A stretch of DNA of 64,000 nt from Marinilabiliales bacterium (lineage in GTDB: Bacteria; Bacteroidota; Bacteroidia; Bacteroidales; F082), in the NCBI GenBank assembly GCA_002869365.1, contig PKTA01000178.1, positions 18,724 to 82,723 of the forward strand, written 5' to 3'. A program made the position numbers and the translations under genes. The stretch's first letter is position 1. Every line of letters begins with the position of its first letter. Below, in pieces: positions 1 through 9,858 of the stretch. The notes under the pieces are model-generated. The model worked only from the letters and a program-made list of their open reading frames with translations. It was not told where the DNA came from and ran no database searches.

Positions 1-1
1 T

Positions 2-496
2 AAATTATATGAAAGTGAGCCTGATGATGCCCTTAAATTAATAGAAAATGTACGACCCGATATTATTTTTATAGAAATTATTATGAAAAATTATTCGGGT
101 TTCAAGATTATAAAGTCAGTATTTAAGATAGGCTTGCAATCTAGTGTAATTTATGTTCATAATTCTGATAAATACGCAATAGAATCCATTAGAAATAATG
201 CTTTTGACTATTTAGTTAAACCAGTTAATATCGATGAGTTAAAAAAATGTTTAAAAAGATTTTTAAACCATAATTACTCAATCGACAATGGTGATGTGCT
301 TGATATAAGCAATTTGTCTAACAGAGAAATCGAAGTACTTAAACAATTAATTAATGGTTTAAGTTCCAAGGAGATAGCCCAGAAACTAAATATAAGTATA
401 AATACGGTTAACTCTCACAGAAGTAATTTATTAAAAAAATGTCGTGTTAAAAATGTTGTTGAACTGATGAATAAATCAAGAAATTTGTTTATTTGA
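2..496 (+). CDS. Response regulator, atypical receiver domain + LuxR-type HTH (5' truncated by window start)
   Basis: Open frame continues upstream of the listed ATG at 83 to base 2 (KLYESEPDDALKLIENVRPDIIFIEIIMKNYSGF...); receiver-like DYLVKPVNIDELKK; C-terminal LSNREIEVLKQLINGLSSKEIAQKLNISINTVNSHRSNLLKK is a LuxR HTH. Confidence 0.85.
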   Translation, partial: KLYESEPDDALKLIENVRPDIIFIEIIMKNYSGFKIIKSVFKIGLQSSVIYVHNSDKYAIESIRNNAFDYLVKPVNIDELKKCLKRFLNHNYSIDNGDVLDISNLSNREIEVLKQLINGLSSKEIAQKLNISINTVNSHRSNLLKKCRVKNVVELMNKSRNLFI

Positions 497-574
497 TTTA
501 CTTTTTGTTTAACTTGCATACTTAATTCATTTTGGATATTTTTGACATTTTATAACCATTTTATTTATTAAATT

Positions 575-859
575 ATGGAATTAAATACTCGTTTTATTAA
601 AACTACGCTCATATTAATAACAGTGGGGATTTGGGTAATAGTTTTCCAGAATGCTGGTATTTTTCCGAGTGTTGCGCCGCAAAAAATAACCTCAGATGAT
701 CCCATTGTTGTTACAGGCGAGGTTGATGTAAATAATACTGTCACCGTTAAAGGTCGTGTTAATACAAATATTGAAAGCATTAATGGATATAGTAAATTTT
801 ACAAAGATCCTCGTACTGGTGAGTATTATGTAATTCCTATTACCGACCCATATGAATAA
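575..859 (+). CDS. Small protein with one N-terminal TM helix, unknown function
   Basis: 94 aa ORF; hydrophobic N-terminus (TTLILITVGIWVIVF) then a polar V/T-rich tail; intergenic position between two same-strand genes. Confidence 0.6.
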   Translation: MELNTRFIKTTLILITVGIWVIVFQNAGIFPSVAPQKITSDDPIVVTGEVDVNNTVTVKGRVNTNIESINGYSKFYKDPRTGEYYVIPITDPYE

Positions 860-934
860 TTTGATTTTTGACTAATTATTGTTAATTCTATTTAGTTACA
901 TTTGTCCTTTATAATAATAATTATATATTATAAA

Positions 935-2710
935 GTGAAAAGGATTATTGTTACGTTTTTAATATTTTCTTGTTCAGTTGCTTTCGCTTTTAGTCAAGAT
1001 TCTGTTAGCCAGATAGATACTTCGTTTTTCAATGAAGATAGTCTGGATAAAGTGTATTATTTCTTTGATTTAGCCAAAAACTTTAAAAATACCAATCTTG
1101 ACCTGGCCGTTTTTTATAATAAAAAAGCCTTAAAACTTGCTAATAGAATAAAATCGCCAGAAGCTTGCGCTCTGACTAATGAATTGATGGGTGAATTATT
1201 CCAAAAGGGTAATAACCTGCAACCTTCCATTAATTATTATTTAATTAGTGCCCGTATTTATGAGAATAATAATAATTTAAAAAAATTAGCTGGTGTTTAT
1301 TCTAAACTTGGAGAACTATACTTTGGAGATAATTTTAATCTCGAGAAATCGCATACCTATTACGATAAAGCTCTTGGGCTTGGAATAAAAACTGATAATA
1401 AAGACTTAATTGCAGAAATTTATAATAGAATAGGAGGGGTGTTTTTCTATCAGGCTAACTACGATGAATCATTGCAATACTACTTAAAGGCTTACGATTT
1501 ATGGGAAACACTAAATAATCAGGAGGGTATTGCAAGATCATTAAACAATATTGGCGAAATTTATCGTAAAAAGAATAACCTGATACTTGCTTATGATTAT
1601 TATAGAAAAAGTTTGGAAATTAATCAAACAATAGGTGCTGTACGTCAAACTGCTGTAAATTATGAAAATATTGGTATGATTAAAAGTGCTGAGGGAAATA
1701 CCGCCGAAGCTTTCGAATACTATCAAAAGAGTTTAAATATATATTCAGAAAATAGTTTTGTTGACGATAAACTTCAAATTCTTATCCTAATGGGTAAGGA
1801 ATACTTGAAAATAAACCTTAACGAAAAAGCATTAAAATATTTTACCGAAGCATATAATGCATCAAAGAAAAATAACGATCTCGACAAACAGGCTGAATCC
1901 TCACTAGGGTTGAGTAATGTGCTGGAAAAAGTTGGAGATTATAAAAATTCTCTTCATTATTACAGAATTCATTCGCAAACTAATGATTCTATTGTAGCTA
2001 AGCAAAAGATTGACCAGATGGCGATAATGCAAATCAATTTCTTGAATGACCTTAACACTAAAGAGTTGGAAATAAAAGAAAATCAAATATCTCTTTATGA
2101 AAAGCAACAACGCATTGATTTAATTAACTTCCGCTTTATGGTTTTTGTGGTTCTTGTTATTATTATTGCGGCAGTATTGATAGTAGTACGACAAAGATTA
2201 CAGGCTAAGGAAGACAAACTGATAAGACATAAAAACCTTGAATTACATAAAACTCAACAAGAATTAATGCAAACAGAGTTGAAAAGTAAAGACAGCGATC
2301 TTGTAAATTTTGCATTACACCTGATTCAAAAGAATAATTTGTTGAGCCACTTAAAAGAAGACTTAAAAAAACTCGCCCAAGAAACTGATGATGAAACATC
2401 AAAGCGCTTGCGAGAATTAATAATGCATCTTAAACAAAGTTTGCAGTTGGATAAAGAAAAGAAAGAATTCCAGAATAAAGTAGACAGAAACTATGCTGAA
2501 TTTTTTTCCAGGCTTAAAAATAAATATCCCTCACTCACAAAAAATGAAGAACGCTTATGTGCCATGCTTAGACTAAACCTAAGTTCAAAAGAAATTGCCT
2601 CTCTTAATAATACTTCTGTAAAAGCAGTGGAAATGGGAAGATACCGACTGCGAAAAAAATGCGGAATTGAAAATAACCAGGAATTATCTGCATTCTTAAA
2701 TATGATTTAA
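935..2710 (+). CDS. TPR-repeat protein with TM helix and C-terminal LuxR-like HTH
   Basis: Signal peptide from GTG 935 (VKRIIVTFLIFSCSVAFAFSQ), multiple TPRs, TM FMVFVVLVIIIAAVLIVV, C-terminal HTH (LTKNEERLCAMLRLNLSSKEIASLNNTSVKAVEMGRYRLRKK). The track start at TTG 902 is less likely. Confidence 0.8.
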   Translation: MKRIIVTFLIFSCSVAFAFSQDSVSQIDTSFFNEDSLDKVYYFFDLAKNFKNTNLDLAVFYNKKALKLANRIKSPEACALTNELMGELFQKGNNLQPSINYYLISARIYENNNNLKKLAGVYSKLGELYFGDNFNLEKSHTYYDKALGLGIKTDNKDLIAEIYNRIGGVFFYQANYDESLQYYLKAYDLWETLNNQEGIARSLNNIGEIYRKKNNLILAYDYYRKSLEINQTIGAVRQTAVNYENIGMIKSAEGNTAEAFEYYQKSLNIYSENSFVDDKLQILILMGKEYLKINLNEKALKYFTEAYNASKKNNDLDKQAESSLGLSNVLEKVGDYKNSLHYYRIHSQTNDSIVAKQKIDQMAIMQINFLNDLNTKELEIKENQISLYEKQQRIDLINFRFMVFVVLVIIIAAVLIVVRQRLQAKEDKLIRHKNLELHKTQQELMQTELKSKDSDLVNFALHLIQKNNLLSHLKEDLKKLAQETDDETSKRLRELIMHLKQSLQLDKEKKEFQNKVDRNYAEFFSRLKNKYPSLTKNEERLCAMLRLNLSSKEIASLNNTSVKAVEMGRYRLRKKCGIENNQELSAFLNMI

Positions 2711-2841
2711 TATACTTGTAGAAGCATATAAAATAACAATTATATTATAATCAATGTATTAGGATTATATATGTAGAGGTCGATAAGTTTTGAAATTCTG
2801 TAAGTATTCATTATGTAGTAGTCTTGTAGAAGTAAATTTAA

Positions 2842-2871
2842 TTGTTAATTAATTCTAAAAATATATGTTTG
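2842..2871 (+). promoter_or_regulatory. Bacteroidetes-type promoter (TTG-N19-TATGTTTG) upstream of the ECF sigma gene
   Basis: TTG at 2842-2844, 19-nt spacer, TATGTTTG at 2864-2871; matches -33 TTG / -7 TAnnTTTG. Confidence 0.6.
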
Positions 2872-2898
2872 TACCGGATTTAACCAAATCGAATAATA

Positions 2899-3486
2899 AT
2901 GAGAGGAAAAGTTACTTTACAACCAGAGGAGTTAATTAAGGGATGCATTCAAGGTAATCGCCAGGCACAGAACAATTTTTACAATAAATATTCATCCTTA
3001 CTATTTGGAATCACTTTGAGATATGCCAAAAACCGTACTGATGCCGAAGATATATTGCAGGAAAGTTTTATTAAAATTTTCAAATATTTAAAAGATTTTC
3101 GGGCTGATGGAGCATTGGAAGGATGGATGCGACGAATCATTGTTACTACCGCATTTAATTTTTATAAAAGAAAATCTCACATAAATAGTAATATTGAACC
3201 CGAACATGTTAGAATTCCTATTACCGGTGATAACGAAGTAGTATCAAAAATGTCGCATGATGAATTATTAGATATTATTAATGGTTTACCAAACGGTTAT
3301 CGCATGGTTTTTAATATGAATACTTTCGAAGGATACTCACATAAGGAGATAGGGGAAATGATGAATATTTCAGTTAATACTTCTAAATCACAACTTTCAA
3401 GAGCAAAATCATCACTTCAGAAAACAATTACTACTTTATTTCAAGTTGAAGAACAAAAGATACACCATTCAATGGTGGCATGTTAA
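2899..3486 (+). CDS. ECF-type RNA polymerase sigma factor
   Basis: YAKNRTDAEDILQESFIKIFKYL (sigma region 2) and FEGYSHKEIGEMMNISVNTSKSQLSRAKSSLQ (region 4). Confidence 0.92.
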   Translation: MRGKVTLQPEELIKGCIQGNRQAQNNFYNKYSSLLFGITLRYAKNRTDAEDILQESFIKIFKYLKDFRADGALEGWMRRIIVTTAFNFYKRKSHINSNIEPEHVRIPITGDNEVVSKMSHDELLDIINGLPNGYRMVFNMNTFEGYSHKEIGEMMNISVNTSKSQLSRAKSSLQKTITTLFQVEEQKIHHSMVAC

Positions 3487-3513
3487 AATAAAAATTAATT
3501 AAAGCTTTATACT

Positions 3514-5529
3514 ATGAAAAAAATTTACTTATTGGCAATTATGCTTTTTACGGGATTATTAAGTTATTCCCAAATTTTAGTGGAAGAGGACTTCAGTTCT
3601 GGTCAGATGCCGCCAGCTGGATGGACTATTGACGGATACAATAGCCAATGGACTAATGACGACAGCAATATGGCTGGAGGTAATGCTCCTGAAGCACATT
3701 TTCTATACACTAGTTCTGTTGGAGTTTCACGCTTGGTTTCTCCACAAGTTGACTTAACAGGTCAGACGTCGGTTACATTACGTTTCAAACATTATTTCGA
3801 TAATTACAGCGGTACAGATCCAAAAGTTGGCGTTGCAACCCGTTCTGGTGGTGGCGATTGGAATATTGCTTGGGAGGTTGGTCCTACAGGAGATATAGGC
3901 CCCGAAACACAACTTCTGGAAATTGATAATTCCGACGTTGGAGCAGCAGATTTTCAATTTTGCATTTATATCGATGGTGACTTTTATAATATGGATAACT
4001 GGTATATCGACGATATTAACTTATATATACCTTATAATCTTGATGCAGAACTTTCTTCTATTAATTCATCAGTTTACACAAGCGGACCAACTGAAGTTAC
4101 TGGTACTGTTTCTAATTTTAGCCAGAGTTTTATAGTGTCGCTTGATATTAATTGGCAGGTTGCTGATGGTCCGGTAAACGAAACTAGTATTGTTGGCCTT
4201 GCAATTGGAACAGGTGATTCATATGATTTTGTATGTGATCAATTATTCGATTTTCCTATTGGATCTTACGATTTAAATGTTTGGATAGCAGGCGTTAATG
4301 GTGGCGATGACGATTTTGAAGGAAATAACTCTCTCACTAAAACAATAAATGTAGTAAGTAATACTACTGACAGAACCCCTTGTCTTGAAGAGTTTACAAG
4401 TTCAACTTGTGCACCTTGTGCATCATTTAACTCAAGTTTTGTACCTTGGTGTGAAACTAATGCCGATGATATTGCACTTGTTAAATATCAAATGAGTTGG
4501 CCTGGAGCAGGCGATCCTTATTATACTGAAGAAGGTGGTGTTAGAAGAGGTTATTACGGAGTTTCCTGGGTGCCATGGTTAGTTGCTGATGGTAGTCAAA
4601 TTGAAACAAGCATGGCAGATGTAAATAGTTTCTTTAATGAGTCATTAGCTAATCCTTCTTTTGTAAGTTTGGTTAGTTCACATAGCGTCACAGGTACTAC
4701 GATTGACATTAATGCCACTGTTCTCCCTTTTGCTGACTTAACAGGAAGTAAAGTTCATATTATAGTTTTTGAAAATCTTACTACAGGTAATGTTGCTACA
4801 AATGGCGAAACCGAATTCGAAAACGTAATGATGAAAATGGTTCCCAATGCTAATGGAAATTCAGTTGATTTTATTGACCGTGAGCCTGTTACATTTACTG
4901 AGCAAGTTGATCTTGCCGGTACTAATGTTGAGGAATTTGATGATCTTGGTGTTATTATAATTGTTCAGGATTATACCAGTGCTTCCGTTTATCAGTCAGG
5001 ATATAGTTTAGAAAATGCAGTATATTCAACTGAAGCCAGATTAGATGCTGTTAATGTAGATGGTGAAATTATGCCAGATTTCGATTCAGATGTATTCGAA
5101 TATAATATCGAACTTCCTGAGGGTACAACAGAAGTTCCTGCTATTGAAGGAGTTCCTTATGAATCAAATGAAACTGTTGTAGTAGTACCTGCTACTGAAT
5201 TACCTGGAACTACAATAATCGACGTATATGCAGAAGATTTATCTACTCATGTTCGTTATACATTTAATTATACTGTTGCTGTTGGTGTTGATGAGATTGC
5301 TAATTCAAAAATCAAACTTTATCCAAATCCAAGTAACGGACAGTTCTATATAGGTGGACTAGAAGGTGATGCAGATGTAAGTGTTTTCAATGTATCAGGT
5401 AAAAAACTTCATGAGTTCGAAAATATCAATGGCAAAATTGATGTATCCGATTTAGTTAATGGTATATATTTTATTCAAATAACTTCAGAAAAAGGTATTG
5501 TAAGCAAGCGTTTTACAATTAATAAATAA
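3514..5529 (+). CDS. Secreted Omp28-like / thioredoxin-fold protein with T9SS C-terminal sorting domain
   Basis: Signal peptide; CLEEFTSSTCAPCASFN (CxxC-bearing Omp28-like segment); C-terminal IKLYPNPSNGQFYIGG...GIYFIQITSEKGIVSKRFTINK typical of T9SS type A sorting domains. Confidence 0.85.
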   Translation: MKKIYLLAIMLFTGLLSYSQILVEEDFSSGQMPPAGWTIDGYNSQWTNDDSNMAGGNAPEAHFLYTSSVGVSRLVSPQVDLTGQTSVTLRFKHYFDNYSGTDPKVGVATRSGGGDWNIAWEVGPTGDIGPETQLLEIDNSDVGAADFQFCIYIDGDFYNMDNWYIDDINLYIPYNLDAELSSINSSVYTSGPTEVTGTVSNFSQSFIVSLDINWQVADGPVNETSIVGLAIGTGDSYDFVCDQLFDFPIGSYDLNVWIAGVNGGDDDFEGNNSLTKTINVVSNTTDRTPCLEEFTSSTCAPCASFNSSFVPWCETNADDIALVKYQMSWPGAGDPYYTEEGGVRRGYYGVSWVPWLVADGSQIETSMADVNSFFNESLANPSFVSLVSSHSVTGTTIDINATVLPFADLTGSKVHIIVFENLTTGNVATNGETEFENVMMKMVPNANGNSVDFIDREPVTFTEQVDLAGTNVEEFDDLGVIIIVQDYTSASVYQSGYSLENAVYSTEARLDAVNVDGEIMPDFDSDVFEYNIELPEGTTEVPAIEGVPYESNETVVVVPATELPGTTIIDVYAEDLSTHVRYTFNYTVAVGVDEIANSKIKLYPNPSNGQFYIGGLEGDADVSVFNVSGKKLHEFENINGKIDVSDLVNGIYFIQITSEKGIVSKRFTINK

Positions 5530-5547
5530 ATTTTTTTTGAGTGTAAT

Positions 5548-5584
5548 AAAAGCCGTCTTGCCATTGGTAAGGCGGCTTTTTTTA
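5548..5584 (+). terminator. Rho-independent terminator
   Basis: AAAAGCCGTCTTGCC-ATTG-GTAAGGCGGCTTTTTTTA: GC-rich stem followed by T-run. Confidence 0.85.
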
Positions 5585-5688
5585 TTAAAATTTGTGAATG
5601 AAAATTTTAAAATGGCTATTATTGCATTAAGATTAGGTACTTTTGCAAAATCTTAAAATCTAATTATTATTAAAATGCTATTTCGTTT

Positions 5689-6585
5689 ATGAAGCCTACT
5701 TTGTTAATATTAGCTGCCGGAATTGGAAGTCGTTATGGGGGAGTAAAACAGATGGATCAAATTGGTCCTTCGGGTGAAAGTATTATTGATTACTCTGTTT
5801 ACGATGCCATTAGGGCCGGTTTTGAAAAAGTTGTGTTTGTTTTGAATCCAAAAATTATCGATGATTTCAAAGATGTTTATGAGAAAAGATTAGAGGGGAA
5901 AATTGAAGCAGAGTACATTTTGCAGGAATTGTCAAATATTCCTGATGGAGTGGATTATAATAAGGATAGAGTTAAACCATGGGGAACAGCCCATGCTGTA
6001 ATGGTGGCTAAGAATTACATTAATGAGCCTTTTGCAGTTATAAATGCCGATGATTTCTACGGGAAAGAAGCTTATAAGGTAATGTCGGATTATCTAAGTC
6101 AACTTAATAACAAATCCACCGACTATTCTATGGTTGGTTACCGACTTAAAAATACATTATCTGAAAATGGAAGTGTTTCACGGGGAATTTGTAGTTTGGA
6201 AAGTGGGGCATTAAGCGATGTGGTGGAAAGAACAAAAATCTATCAGGAAAACTCAAAAATTATTTTTGAAGAAGATGGTAATAAAAATGAAATTTCAGGT
6301 GAATCGATAGTCTCCATGAACTTTTGGGGCTTTTCTCCAAAGTTTTTCGTTCAGATGGAAGAAGATTTTAGGAAATTTATAATCCATAATGCAAATAACC
6401 TCAAGGCTGAGTTTTATATTCCTTTTGTAGTAAATAATTTAATAGTATCAAAAGAAGCAAAAGTAAAAGTGCTTACTAGTGAATCTTCATGGTTTGGAGT
6501 AACTTATAAAGAAGATAAAGAAGAAACAATAAAACGAATAAAAAGTCTTGTTAAAGAAGGAACATATCCTTCAAAACTTTGGTAA
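5689..6585 (+). CDS. Sugar nucleotidyltransferase family protein (NTP_transferase)
   Basis: LILAAGIGSRYGGVKQMDQIGPSGESIIDY signature N-terminus; FAVINADDFYG. Confidence 0.85.
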   Translation: MKPTLLILAAGIGSRYGGVKQMDQIGPSGESIIDYSVYDAIRAGFEKVVFVLNPKIIDDFKDVYEKRLEGKIEAEYILQELSNIPDGVDYNKDRVKPWGTAHAVMVAKNYINEPFAVINADDFYGKEAYKVMSDYLSQLNNKSTDYSMVGYRLKNTLSENGSVSRGICSLESGALSDVVERTKIYQENSKIIFEEDGNKNEISGESIVSMNFWGFSPKFFVQMEEDFRKFIIHNANNLKAEFYIPFVVNNLIVSKEAKVKVLTSESSWFGVTYKEDKEETIKRIKSLVKEGTYPSKLW

Positions 6586-6597
6586 TAAAAAAATAAA

Positions 6598-7572
6598 ATG
6601 AAAACAATAATTTATACAACAGCATTCACTCTTTTATTGATCGTAAGCGGAACTTTAAATGCGCAAATTCGTTCCAAAGGAAGTGACAAAGTTCATACAA
6701 AAGAAAAAAAAGTTGTTAATAGTAACAGAAAAGCCGACCTGGTTTCTTATAAGAACAACATGTTCATTATTGATAATGCCTACAAATCTAATGATACTAA
6801 TAAAGTTATTTTAGGTGTAAATAATATTAAGTTATTGGCAAATAATGAACTCGATCGGGCAAATAATAATCTTATTGATTTATATGCTATCGGTTCAAAA
6901 TCGAATAACATAAGCAAACAAATACAAAATCTGGAGAAAAGAATTAAAATGATGCAACAGCGTTATCGAATTTTCTCACAAGCTAAACTTGATATGGATC
7001 CAACTTCCAAAACTTCTATTAATGCTTACAGATCCATGAAGCAATTTGTTGAGTATATGGAGCAAAATTACAATGAATTTGATTCAGGAAATCAGGACAA
7101 TAATCAAAATAAATCTACACCTGCTGATGTAGATATTAAACTTGACAGAACTGTTGATGGAGGTATGATAAGTTCGAAGTCTTCAAATACCAAGAGTAAT
7201 AGAAATAATGAAATTAAAAATCCAGAGATAAAAAAATATATTGATAAACAAAGGCTTAACATTTCTGGAATTAGTAAGAAATCACGTGAATTAGTTAAGA
7301 GTTTATCTGAAAAAGATTTAGCCGCGGCAAACAAAATTAAGCAAAAGATAACTGTTGATATGCAGAAAACTATGGAGTTCGATAAATCAATGTCGCAGCG
7401 TATCGACAAAGGCGAGTTTAAAGATTTAGAATTAAATAACTCTCAACTTAAAATGACCATCCAAGACGAAGAAAAGTTGATTGAAGAATTTAAAAAATTA
7501 AATTTTCCAAAGGACAACAGTAGAATCATGTCTGTAATAAACGATTTTAACAGACTTAAAAGGTATTTATAG
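6598..7572 (+). CDS. Exported hypothetical protein, helix-rich
   Basis: Signal peptide (MKTIIYTTAFTLLLIVSGTLNAQ); no family recognised. Confidence 0.65.
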   Translation: MKTIIYTTAFTLLLIVSGTLNAQIRSKGSDKVHTKEKKVVNSNRKADLVSYKNNMFIIDNAYKSNDTNKVILGVNNIKLLANNELDRANNNLIDLYAIGSKSNNISKQIQNLEKRIKMMQQRYRIFSQAKLDMDPTSKTSINAYRSMKQFVEYMEQNYNEFDSGNQDNNQNKSTPADVDIKLDRTVDGGMISSKSSNTKSNRNNEIKNPEIKKYIDKQRLNISGISKKSRELVKSLSEKDLAAANKIKQKITVDMQKTMEFDKSMSQRIDKGEFKDLELNNSQLKMTIQDEEKLIEEFKKLNFPKDNSRIMSVINDFNRLKRYL

Positions 7573-7618
7573 CAGATATTCAAATTTCTTTAATATCTTT
7601 ATACTTCAAATTTAATTT

Positions 7619-8749
7619 ATGCAAGAAGATAATTTCGACTTAATAAGGCCTTATAATAATAAGGAAGTGCGTGAAGCAATACCGCGAATTATTAATGATT
7701 CGGGATTTAAACCGATGATGAATTTTCTTTTTGATGAAGATGAACAACGAACTGTTACAGAGGCACTCAAGAGATCCACTAATGTTAAAGACTTTCAGAA
7801 AAACTTTACTCTTCCCTGTATAAAAACTGTTGTTGAAAAAACCTCAGATGAAACTACATGCTCTGGTTTGGATAAATTAAAAAATGATAAATCCTATCTT
7901 TTTATTGCTAACCACAGAGACATTGCATTGGATTCCTCTATTCTTGGAATGCACATGATCAATAATAATTTTACTCCTCCTGCAATGACCTGGGGTAGTA
8001 ACTTAGAATTATCACAGTTTATAGTAGATTTGGGTAAGTGTAATCAAATGATTACTGTTTTCAGAGATGGTAGCCCAAAAGAGATTTTAAGAAACTCAAA
8101 ACGCTTATCCCAGTTTATTAATAATATGATTTCTTCAGGTGAGCGATCAGTATGGATTGCTCAAAGTAAGGGAAGAACAAAAGATGGAAGAGACCATGTT
8201 GATGCCAGTATTCTGAAAATGCTAATACTTTCAGGAGTAAATAATGCAAAACAGGCGCTTAAAAATTTAAATCTTATTCCGGTTACTATATCATATGAAC
8301 TAGAACCTTGCGGTGCTATGAAAGTCAGGGAAGTATTCCTGTCGAAGCAGGAAGGTGCTTATGTGAAAGAAGAAAATGAAGACCTTCAAAGTATTTTAGG
8401 TGGTTTTGTGATGAATAAAGGTCGTATACATGTGGATATTGGCAGACCTATAAATCATTTTATTGACGAATTGGATGATTCACTAACTAATAATGAGACA
8501 GTTAGTGAAGTGGCTTCTATTATCGATAAAGAAACTCATAAGAATTATAAATTGTGGCCAACAAATTATCTGGCATATGATTATCTGGAAAAAACCGACA
8601 GATTCAAAGAATATTACAATGATAAAACCAGAGAAGATCTTGAAACACGCTGCCAGGCAATTTTTTCTATCATAGATGATGATAAGGAAATGCTTAGAAA
8701 TCTGTTTTATCAAATGTATGCAAACCCGGTTTACAGTAAATTAAAATAA
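7619..8749 (+). CDS. 1-acyl-sn-glycerol-3-phosphate acyltransferase-like protein (PlsC fold)
   Basis: FIANHRDIALDSSIL (NHxxxxD motif), SGERSVWIAQSKGRTKDGRD. Confidence 0.8.
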   Translation: MQEDNFDLIRPYNNKEVREAIPRIINDSGFKPMMNFLFDEDEQRTVTEALKRSTNVKDFQKNFTLPCIKTVVEKTSDETTCSGLDKLKNDKSYLFIANHRDIALDSSILGMHMINNNFTPPAMTWGSNLELSQFIVDLGKCNQMITVFRDGSPKEILRNSKRLSQFINNMISSGERSVWIAQSKGRTKDGRDHVDASILKMLILSGVNNAKQALKNLNLIPVTISYELEPCGAMKVREVFLSKQEGAYVKEENEDLQSILGGFVMNKGRIHVDIGRPINHFIDELDDSLTNNETVSEVASIIDKETHKNYKLWPTNYLAYDYLEKTDRFKEYYNDKTREDLETRCQAIFSIIDDDKEMLRNLFYQMYANPVYSKLK

Positions 8750-8791
8750 GGTTTTACAATATTGATCGACTAATGTTTAAAATTTAAGAAC

Positions 8792-9706
8792 ATGATCATT
8801 TTAAACCGATTGATTTTATTAGTATTTTTCTCATTTATTTTAAACTCTTCTTTTGGACAAGGATGTAGCGATGCTGGTGCCTGTAGCGTTGAATCGCTAA
8901 ATTTTGATAATCCTGAAATTAATTCCCAAAACCATTTAAGTCTTAATATTGAACAAAGTTTTGGTCTGGGAGAAAAATTTGTTTTTATTTCTCAAACAAC
9001 AGCAGGAATTCAATATAGAATTACAAAATTTAATATGCTGGAATTGAGAATTCCATTTATTTATACGGCTGGAAATCTGGGCAATAGTATGGGTGTTGGT
9101 GATTTACTTCTGTCAATTAATCAGCGAATTTTGAGTAAGAATAAACATGTTTTGAGCGCCATAATTGCGGGCAGAATAAAAACCAATGATGCCAATAAAA
9201 GTTTCAATAACGCTCCATTACCGATGGCTTATCAAACAAGCCTTGGCACTTATGATATTATACTAGGGGCCTACTATCGTTATGTTTTATGGGATTTTTA
9301 CCTGGCTTATCAGCACTCTTTCGGCAGAAATTCAAACTCCTACTTAAATCCTTTTAATGAAAACAATGATAATAAACTTTATTATGAATCGAATAAGCTT
9401 AAAAGAGGTGATGATTTATATTTTAGAGCAAGACATTTCTTCAATTTGAAAAATGAAAATCAAATAATCGTTAACTCACTTTTTATTTACCGTATTCAAC
9501 AGGATGAAATTGTAAAGAATGGAAGTGATGTTAAACTTGCAGGTTCTGAAGGTCTTACGGTAAATCTGGCAGTCGCTTATTCTACAAAATTAAAAAACAA
9601 CAGGAAACTGGAATACACTCTTGCTTTTCCAATAGTGGACAAAGATTATCGCTCCGACGGGCTTACAAGGAATGTAGTTATTGGTATCAGGTTAATTAAT
9701 CTATAA
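8792..9706 (+). CDS. Outer-membrane beta-barrel-like protein
   Basis: Signal peptide; mature N-terminus GQGCSDAGACSVESL; alternating amphipathic strands, e.g. QYRITKFNMLELRIPFIYT. Confidence 0.6.
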   Translation: MIILNRLILLVFFSFILNSSFGQGCSDAGACSVESLNFDNPEINSQNHLSLNIEQSFGLGEKFVFISQTTAGIQYRITKFNMLELRIPFIYTAGNLGNSMGVGDLLLSINQRILSKNKHVLSAIIAGRIKTNDANKSFNNAPLPMAYQTSLGTYDIILGAYYRYVLWDFYLAYQHSFGRNSNSYLNPFNENNDNKLYYESNKLKRGDDLYFRARHFFNLKNENQIIVNSLFIYRIQQDEIVKNGSDVKLAGSEGLTVNLAVAYSTKLKNNRKLEYTLAFPIVDKDYRSDGLTRNVVIGIRLINL

Positions 9707-9858
9707 AAAAATAACTCATTAAGAAGTATTTATTTGACCTGGGGCTTTTTTGTAAGTTGCAAAATTTTAACTTTGCACCCGTGGATTTAAACAAAATTTG
9801 ATTATTTCAACCTAAATGTATGTTTAAATTCTTTGATAGTGTTTTAATTTTATGCTAA

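Noticed and set aside
5638-5645. TACTTTTG as a full promoter for 5689-6585
   Set aside because: A -7-like box exists but no TTTG/TTG at proper spacing was found, so it was not called.
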